Below, in pieces: positions 57,546 through 64,000 of a stretch of 64,000 nt of DNA. This stretch comes from Lotus japonicus. Lineage: Eukaryota > Streptophyta > Magnoliopsida > Fabales > Fabaceae. A program made the translations under genes and the position numbers. The notes beneath the pieces are model-generated. The model was given only the letters and a program-made list of their open reading frames with translations. It did no database searches and was not told where the DNA came from. Position 1 is the stretch's first letter. Every line of letters starts with the position of its first letter. The stretch is from positions 14,274,150-14,338,149 of the forward strand of contig NC_080042.1 of assembly GCF_012489685.1 (NCBI RefSeq), read 5' to 3'.

Positions 57546-57743
57546 TCTTAGGATCTCTTTGTTTTTCTTCTTACCCTAGTTTTATTTTCTTTAAGTTTTT
57601 TTTTATTTATTCTGTTATGTCTTTTCGTTATTTATTTTTGCACATCATACATATATATATTTGACATTATGTTTGCAAAATTTTCTTTATTCGTAATAAA
57701 CTGCGTTTACATCATACATTTTTTTTTCTTTTTCCCTAAAATC
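57546..57743. other. Convergent intergenic region, E1 accessory ORF and antisense gene
   Basis: AT-rich, non-coding. T-rich plus-strand stretches and AATAAA (57696-57701) could end sense transcripts; antisense signals are less clear. The E3 counterpart is 61050-61257 with several AATAAA. Confidence 0.5.
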
Positions 57744-58136
57744 CTAGAATGGAGGATCCCTCCTCATTCTTCTGTACTCCTGGCGCTGCTCTGACCTCTC
57801 CTTCTCCAGACGATCCAGTGAATACTGGATGTTGTTGAGACTGGCTGTAAACTCCATCCTCTCCAGAACCTTTTCTGAAGTCTTGAGTTTTCCTTCTATG
57901 ATCTCTTTTTCTTCCAGCAGCTTTAGTTCGAGCTGGCTAAGTTCCTGCACTTCCTCCACGAAGGCTAGGAATTCCCTCAAGTCATTCTTCAACTCTGGAC
58001 GCAGGTCCTCCTCCAGTAGTGCTCTCGCAAGCTCTGAGATGGTCTTTGTACCCTCTGGATGCCTAATGTTAAGGAACAAGTCCTCCTCAAAGGCCTTCTT
58101 TCTCAGCTCTTCTAGTGCGATCCTGTTTGATGCCAT
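57744..58136 (-). CDS. Antisense accessory protein of E1, 130 residues, coiled coil
   Basis: Starts M-A-S-N-R-I-A-L-E-E-L-R-K-K and ends M-R-R-D-P-P-F. Intact, on the strand opposite to E1. Roughly 80% identical by eye to the E3 protein at 60657-61049. Strongly charged, with leucine heptads in the central part (E-L-S-Q-L-E-L-K-L-L-E-E-K) and no signal peptide or membrane helix. TATATAAA on the minus strand at 58190-58197 stands 54 bp upstream of the ATG. It stayed open although E1 gag, pol and the accessory ORF are broken. No family recognised. Confidence 0.65.
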   Translation of the reverse strand: MASNRIALEELRKKAFEEDLFLNIRHPEGTKTISELARALLEEDLRPELKNDLREFLAFVEEVQELSQLELKLLEEKEIIEGKLKTSEKVLERMEFTASLNNIQYSLDRLEKERSEQRQEYRRMRRDPPF

Positions 58137-58189
58137 TTCTCTTTTTATGGTATTGTTCGAGTTGTGAAGCTTACCCCATTCTCCATCGC

Positions 58190-58197
58190 TTTATATA
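58190..58197 (-). promoter_or_regulatory. TATA box of the E1 antisense gene
   Basis: TATATAAA in GAAGCCTATATAAAGCG on the minus strand, identical in core and context to 60599-60606 in E3. Confidence 0.65.
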
Positions 58198-58647
58198 GGC
58201 TTCACTTTCTCTCTGAAAGTTAATGCTCCTACAGTTTCTCGAGGATAAGTTCTTGGTAACTGACCCTTTTCTTTACTCCCTTGGCCGGTGGTAAACGTTC
58301 TTCTTGTGCATTAACTCTTCTATTTATTTCGCCTAACTCTGATTCATGCATCGTTTTTCTTTTCTTAAAACTTAGACCTTCTCTGAGGGGGAGTACCCTG
58401 TACTTCAAGCTAAGTTTTTCACACCCCACACTTTTTGCTTATGACAAAAAGGGGGAGTAAACCCAGTTTTTGATGTGTAAGATGTGTTAGTGTGATTTAT
58501 TTTTCTTTTGGAGAATTTAAGAGTTCCACCTTTATGACCATAGATATGTCACTGGGCAAATACAAGGAATACATTTCACTTCTTCTGAAGTGATTCTAGT
58601 TTGACTCTGATACCCAAGACTCTGATACCTTGTCCGTTGACTCTAAT
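58198..58647 (+). other. E1 3' UTR with internal polypurine-like motif, ended by E3
   Basis: Non-coding. GACAAAAAGGGGGAGTAA at 58443-58460. The region is the reverse complement of 60160-60600 (E3) with moderate divergence. It breaks off at GACTCTAAT, where E3 has GACTCTGATTACTTATGCG, so E3 inserted here (CTAAT at 58643-58647). Confidence 0.8.
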
Positions 58648-59856
58648 TGAAGGTATGAAAAACGGTAGAAAGGGGGGGTTTGAATAACGTTTTCAGAACA
58701 AAACTTCCACCTTAAAGATTTAGACAAATCTTTCGAGAACTTAAGTGCTAAAGATAAGAGATAGAAAAGCACACAAGGATTTTATCCTGGTTCACTTGAT
58801 AAATCACTCAAGCTACTCCAGTCCACCCGTTAAGGTGATTTCTTCCTTCTTAGAATGAAGGCAATCCACTAATCAGGTAAGAGTTACAACTGCACTTGAA
58901 ACCTACAAGTGACTAACAATTACACTGACTTAGCTCACACTAAGATTCACTCTCTTAGTCTTCTCTAGGATCCGATCAACCTTGATCTCCTAAAGGAACT
59001 AAACAAACTGTTTATCAAAGAATTGTTTACAAGAGATTTGCTTCTAAAAAGCTAATAGTAAACTCAATGAATTTCAGATGAAAGAAAGCTTAGAATATTT
59101 TGAATATGTCTTGCGCGTGTGTATTGCTTCTTCTCGCCACTTCTTTCAATCTTCAGCCTCTATATATACTCCAAGGATTAGGGTTGAGCGTTGCATGGGA
59201 AATGCTACCGTTGGAGGGTAGTTCTGGAAAATCCAGCTTCTGCTGTGGCTTAGAACGTTAGGTAGGTCGTCAGGAAGGTACACTTGCTTTTGTACTTGGA
59301 TAGCGACTTGACCTTTTAACCTAGGAGACTTCTGATCAGGGGAATACTTCATATTGGAACTTGTGAAGCCGGTTGATCAGAGTCAGAGGGAAAGCACAGA
59401 TCCTCTGACCATTGTATCTTCTGATTCTGAACTCAGACGGAAGAACATGGCCTTCAGAGTTTCTTGCTTCTGGACTTCAGAGTTTCCACTATTCAGCTTC
59501 TGCAACTTCAGAGTCTTCTACACCATCAGAACATCTGAACCTTCAGTGTTTCTTGGTTATCAGAACTTCTGGATCTTCAGAGCTTTTAGTGACTGAGTCC
59601 TCATCAGAGTTTGTATAACTTCAGAACTTCTGAAGCTTTTCCACTGTTCATACTGAACATGGTGAATGCGAAAGCGTTGCTTGGTTCACTCTTTAAGCAC
59701 AGTGCTTCTGATTTGTGTGAGATTGAGTTGAGGTCAGAGCCTGTAAATAGCACACTCAGAAAAACACGTTAGAGTACCACAATTGTTCATATCAAAAGGT
59801 TAACTTGTAATCATCAAAACATAGAGTTGTACTACTAGATCAAAACTTGATCTTAC
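58648..59856 (-). repeat. E3 3' LTR
   Basis: 1209 bp, TGAAGGTATG...GATCTTACA on plus. TATA at 59161-59168 (minus). Leader stem-loops as in E1. Polypurine tract adjacent at 59860-59871. Confidence 0.92.
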
Positions 59857-60598
59857 AATCTCCCCCTTTTTGATGATGACAAAACTAAGATTTTTGATGA
59901 ACAATTCTTAAACATTAAACTGAATTCACTCAGAGTTTAGAGATATAGAATAAGACTTATCCTGATGTGAATAGTATATCTTGCTCACTCTGAATTCAAG
60001 TCACTGCTTGATTCTGAGCTTAGCTCCCCCTGAATCTAATACTTGATGAAAACGTTAGTAAAGTCTAGATTCTGAGCTAAATGATATAAGAGTTCAGAGT
60101 GAAAAACTTATGACATAGATGAAAAACGAATAATCAGAGCGCATAAGTAATCAGAGTCACGGACAAGGTATCAGAGTCTTGGGTATCAGAGTCAACTTAG
60201 AATCACTTCAGAAGAAGTGAAATGTATTCCTTGTATTTGCCCAGTGACACATCTATGGTCATGAAGGTGGAACTCTTAAATTCTCCAAAAGAAAAATAAA
60301 TCACACTAACACATCTTACACATCAAAAACTGGGTTTACTCCCCCTTTTTGTCATAAGCAAAAAGCTTGGGGTGTGAAAAACTTAGCTTGAAGTACAAGG
60401 TACTCCCCCTTAGAGAAGGTCTAAGTTTAAAGAAAATGAAAACGATGTAAGAATCAGAGGTAGGCGAAATAAATAAAGGAGTTAATGCAAGAGAAGAACG
60501 TTTACCACCGGTCAAGGGAGTAAATAGAAGGGTCAGTTACCAAGAACTTAACCTCGAGAAACTGTAAGAGCATTAACTTTCAGAGAGAAAGTGAAGCC
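59857..60598 (-). other. E3 3' UTR with true and internal polypurine motifs
   Basis: True tract at 59860-59871 (CTCCCCCTTTTT on plus). Internal copy at 60339-60350, 479 bp away, followed by GTCATAAGC. Between them lie repeated TCAGAGTC motifs (60138-60196). No ORF. Confidence 0.8.
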
Positions 60599-60606
60599 TA
60601 TATAAA
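60599..60606 (+). promoter_or_regulatory. TATA box of the E3 antisense gene
   Basis: TATATAAA, 58 bp upstream of ATG 60657, in the context GAAGCCTATATAAAGCG shared with E1. Confidence 0.65.
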
Positions 60607-60656
60607 GCGTTGGAGAGAAAGGTAAGCTTCACACCGTGAACAATTTGTAGTGAAAA

Positions 60657-61049
60657 ATGGCATCAAACATCGTAGCACTAGAAGAGCTGAGGAAGAAGGC
60701 CTTTGAAGAGGACTTGTTCCTGAACATCAGGCATCCAGAGGGTACAGCGACCATCTCGGAGCTAACACGGACACTGCTGGAAGAGGACCTGCGTCCAGAG
60801 TTGGAGAGAGACCTGAAGGAATTTCTTGCCTTCGTGGAGGAGGTGCAAGAACTCAGCCGGCTTGAACTTAAGCTGCTGGAAGAGAAAGAGAGTTTGGAAG
60901 AGAAGCTCAAGACTTCAGAAGAGATTCTGGAGAGGGATGAGCTGAAGAACAGGCTCAGCAACATCCAGCATATACTGGATCGTCTGGAGAAGGATAGGTC
61001 AGAGCAGCGCCAGGAGTGCAGAAGAATGAGGAGAGATCCTCCATTCTAG
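60657..61049 (+). CDS. Antisense accessory protein of E3, 130 residues, coiled coil
   Basis: M-A-S-N-I-V-A-L-E-E-L-R-K-K ... M-R-R-D-P-P-F, the same length as the E1 homologue, no gaps needed to align. Conserved N-terminal third (E-E-D-L-F-L-N-I-R-H-P-E-G-T), central helix with E/K/L heptads, basic C-terminus R-R-M-R-R-D-P-P-F. Encoded opposite to E3 and convergent with its accessory ORF, 209 bp apart. Cytosolic or nuclear by default; function unknown. Possible roles (antisense control of the element, partner of the coiled-coil accessory protein) are inference. Confidence 0.65.
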   Translation: MASNIVALEELRKKAFEEDLFLNIRHPEGTATISELTRTLLEEDLRPELERDLKEFLAFVEEVQELSRLELKLLEEKESLEEKLKTSEEILERDELKNRLSNIQHILDRLEKDRSEQRQECRRMRRDPPF

Positions 61050-61257
61050 ACTTCTTAGGGAAGAAATGTATGATGTAAACACAAAAAGATTATGAATAAA
61101 ACGAGTTTAGCAAACATATGTGACACAAATATATATATATATATGCATATATAATCACAAACGAACAAAAGAGAATAAATAAATAAAAAGAAACAGAGTT
61201 TAATAAGAAGATAAAACAAAGTTAACGAAAAAGAAGGAAAAAGAAGAGATCCTAAAA

Positions 61258-63999
61258 TTAAGGTTTGTCAGTGCGTCGCAGAAGTTCCATCATCATTTGC
61301 TTCATCTCAATCAGCATGGATTCATGAATGTCAAGACGCTGTTCCATGATGTCGAGTCTGGATGAGCTTGTCTGAGTAGAACCGGAAGGAACATTCTGAG
61401 CAGCTTGAGGATCTGGATTGGAAGCAGAAGCAGCAGGAGTAAACACAACTGGTGCAAGTGCTTGGCATCTAAGGGCTTCAGCCTCAGCTTCAAGTCGTTC
61501 TGCCTCTAGTCTTGCTTGTTCAGCTTGAGCTGCTGCCTGACGTGCAGCTTCTTCTGCTTGTTCTTTCTTTCTCTTGGCTTCTTCAATAGCTTCAAGAAGC
61601 TTATTTCTCTGTTCTAGTTCATGAAGAGCCACCCTTCTAGCAAACCTTTGCTTAGCAGCCTCAATGCTCTGACTTCCCTCTGCATGCAGGAGCTGCATCA
61701 TAATTGGAACTTGAGCCGCTAGCCAAGTGCTCAGATTGTTCCACTCATCAGCCACACTTTCAGCATTCTCACTGAGGTCAGTCTGACCGTGCACATTGCT
61801 GCTATGAGCTTCAGAGGCACCTTGTGGAGAACCAATGTTAATCATGGGAGCATTGGGTTCAGAGGTTCCAAGGTGAGGGTCTGAAGTTTCAACCAGAGGG
61901 TGAGGTGATCTAACCGAGGATTGGTTAGACACTGATTGTTCGGGTTCAGGGTCTGGTTGAATGAGCTCTTGTTGGTCAGGGACAGGGTGAGCTGGTTGAG
62001 CCAAAGGGTCTGCCTCTTGTAAGGGATTGGCCAAGATAGGTTCATCTGGGTCAACTAGACGTTCAGGTCTAGGGCCAGGATATCTCCTAGGGCTTGGACA
62101 AGTAAGGTAATATTCCTCTAAGGTAGACACCTTTTCTTTTCTAACCTCCATGAATTTTCTAATGGATTCAGAGTTATTGGAGGGAGAAGAATCAGCAACA
62201 TTGGTGGGGAAGGATACAGGTGTAAAGGCTGTTGAAGAGTCTGTATCCGTGGTTCTGGCAGCAGGACGTGCTGATGCTCTGGGAGCAGAGTGATCAGACG
62301 TTCTGGGTTGTGGTTCTGTTTGGTTTGGCTCGGGTTGTTCATGGATGAGGGGTTCAGAAGATAATGGGTCGTATGGAATGGTAATGAGAGAAGTTGGATC
62401 TTCTGACCTAGAGGGTTGGTTCTGAAGCAAATTCCAGAGAGGTGCTTCAGTAGGGGAAGGTTGAAAGAAGGAAGATCTTGGGGAATGTGGTGGAGTGGTG
62501 GTTTGTGCGGCTGGTTGGGATTCAGGAATAGGAGTGAGGGGATTTGAGGAGTGTTTGAGCATAGCAGAAATAGGGAGTGCATCAAATAAATTCAAATCAT
62601 CATCAGAAGCAAGTGCAGGCTTACTTGAATGTGCTGATGATCTAGTCACTCTGGCAGGAGGTTCAGTCCTTCTGACTACTTCAGCAGCTGGTTCCACCCG
62701 AGTAGGCTTCACCACGATTCTGACCTTCTTCTGCTTCTTCTTAGGAGGACCATCCTCACTATCACTATCATCACCATCATCAGGCTTTCTCTTCGTCTTC
62801 TTGACCAGAGGGACATCAGATTCTTCAGAGGATTCTTCCAGAACCATCTTCCTCTAAGCTTTCTTCTTGGGAGGAGAAGGAAACTCTGGAGCTGGCGGCA
62901 GTCTGCTGAAGAATTCATCAAGATCAATTTCGAATCCTTGAGCCCTTAGGTCTTCAACATAGCACCTGATGGCTTCAGGATTGTCTGCCTGAGTCCACAG
63001 TGGGTAGTCATTCAGAGGCATCCTTCTGCTTCTGATCTCAGAAGATGTGTCTTCATGAGCAGGAGCAATCTTCTTCTGGACCAAACCCATCTTCTTCAGA
63101 GAATTTGCAGTGAAGACATCACTGACAATTGTGCTCAGATCCTCTACACATCCAGCATTAACCAGATCTTGCACCAGGTTGCTTTCAATGAGAAAGTCTG
63201 AGAGCAGCCTCCCAAAAGGGATATATTTGATTGCAGACTTGATGGAGGCAGTGGTGCGAGACTTCCGGATGCATTCCTTCAAGTAGGAGAACAGGAAGTA
63301 GGGAAGGCAGATCTTCTCCTGATTTTGGATGAAGAACAACATCACCTTCTGGTTGAAGTTAATGTAGTCTGGAGAACTGCCCTTCGGTCTCTGGTTTATG
63401 CAGTGAAGCAGGATCTTGTGCCAGATCCTTAGTTTGGGATGAAGATCCATCACCTTGTAACTCGTCTTGCCCGGTTTGAAGGTGGTGTACAGAGCCTGGT
63501 TGACTGTGTCCTTGGTGCTGGGTTTCAGCTTCGATTCCGTCAGTTGGAACCGATACCCATAAGCAGTTTCTGCACCCAGCAAGTTCACGAAGGACTTCTC
63601 CGTGATGATGATCTTCCTGCCAAGAATATGAGATACCACCTGAGTATCATCGCAGTCGGCGTGCTTCCAGAATTCCTTGACCAATCTATCATATACCGGT
63701 CCTCGAAGTCTGTTGAAGTATTTTCCCCAACCTTGAGCTTGGACTTCAGGACGAAGATCATACCCATTTGTAGCCAAGTTGTCGAGGTTGAATCTCCATT
63801 CTGCCAGGACTTGGAGTTCCTCAGGAGGATATACACAGTGAACGGCACAGCCCCGTTCTGCAATTGGAACGATCTGCTCTTGAGCTTGAACTTGTTCTTG
63901 TGTCGGATTCTCAGAGCCCCTTTGACCCGTTGCTAGACCAACTACCATGTGAGGGAACTGAGGTGCATCTGCAGTAGATCTTCTGGTTTGTCTCACCAT
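61258..63999 (-). pseudogene. E3 accessory ('env-like') ORF, one nonsense codon
   Basis: Start ATG at 63999 (M-V-R-Q-T-R). About 913 codons in one frame with a single in-frame TAG near 62854 after K-K-K-A. Residues about 35-320 are the putative plant transposon domain (A-V-H-C-V-Y near 60, F-N-R-L-R-G-P, E-F-W-K-H-A-D, P-F-G-R-L-L-S-D). Then come basic/acidic clusters (P-P-K-K-K-Q-K-K, NLS-like), a P/S/T-rich repeat-like region, a long A/E/Q-rich helix (E-A-E-A-L-R-C-Q) and a terminal coiled coil. No membrane segment or signal peptide seen. If the TAG is ignored this is the best template of the E1-type protein. Confidence 0.88.
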
Positions 64000-64000
64000 T

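Larger units (their letters stand above)
28798..58647 (+). mobile_element. E1: SIRE/Maximus-type copia element, split by E2 and cut by E3
   Basis: 5' LTR 28798-30008, primer site 30011-30022, gag 30081-30985 resuming at 50959, pol to about 54629, accessory ORF 54956-57545, antisense gene 57744-58136, 3' UTR to 58647. E2 (30986-50953) interrupts gag with TSD GTCAC; removing it restores the zinc knuckle frame exactly. E3 interrupts the 3' UTR at 58648. The 3' LTR must lie beyond E3, outside the window. The element is dead: nonsense and frameshift changes and a deletion across the pol end. Confidence 0.9.
58648..64000 (-). mobile_element. E3: SIRE/Maximus-type copia element, 3' part only
   Basis: Oriented leftwards, inserted in E1 3' UTR. 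Contains 3' LTR, two polypurine motifs, the antisense gene and the accessory ORF up to its start codon at the window edge. pol, gag and the 5' LTR lie beyond 64000. Its LTR belongs to the E1 subfamily. Confidence 0.88.

Overview
The window is a plant nuclear region made entirely of nested LTR retrotransposons; I found no host gene, rRNA or tRNA gene and no CRISPR array. The coding content is SIRE/Maximus-type Ty1-copia (gag, pol and a 3' accessory ORF with the 'putative plant transposon protein' domain) and Tekay/Del-like Ty3-gypsy. These, the tRNA-iMet-type primer sites and the TG...CA LTRs indicate an angiosperm. A legume is my best guess from the element style, but I cannot prove it.

Layout. 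Positions 1-32627 hold a head-to-tail array of a chimeric unit of about 6.08 kb: a partial copy (1-1960), a copy enlarged by an 18.5 kb gypsy insertion (1961-26549) and an uninterrupted copy (26550-32627). Each unit contains, in order, a short filler, a plus-strand LTR fragment, the antisense 3' half of an old copia element (E0), the 5' LTR and gag of copia element E1 (+), and the 3' LTR and part of the 3' UTR of copia element E2 (-). The last unit runs on into the rest of E2 (to 50953), then the rest of E1 (50954-58647), then E3 (58648 to the window end, -). A gypsy element, Gy2 (42617-50416), sits in the 5' LTR of E2. A second gypsy complex, Gy1 (6023-24522), sits in gag of the second unit and has the form LTR-internal-LTR-internal-LTR, with a 100-N gap in its middle LTR.

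Order of events inferred from target-site duplications and interruptions: E0 is oldest; E1 inserted into E0 pol; E2 inserted into E1 gag (TSD GTCAC); the unit was then tandemly multiplied. Gy1 (TSD TCAGG) entered one copy after that. Gy2 (TSD GATAG) entered the E2 LTR, and E3 entered the 3' region of E1 (expected TSD CTAAT, far side outside the window). The gap is flanked by about 1.23 kb of duplicated sequence, so part of the tandem structure may be an assembly product.

Most interesting content. (1) The E1 and E3 3' regions carry an intact antisense gene of 130 codons with a conserved TATA box about 55-60 bp upstream. E2 has a different small gene in the same slot in sense orientation. (2) The so-called env-like ORF has no visible signal peptide or membrane segment. 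It shows a conserved N-terminal domain, basic/acidic NLS-like stretches and a C-terminal coiled coil, and it lies behind its own promoter-like block. (3) The transcribed LTR leader contains about six consecutive stem-loops whose stems covary between two LTR subfamilies. (4) gag and pol overlap in a +1 relation in both E1 and E2. (5) A second polypurine-tract-like motif lies about 440-480 bp inside the real one.
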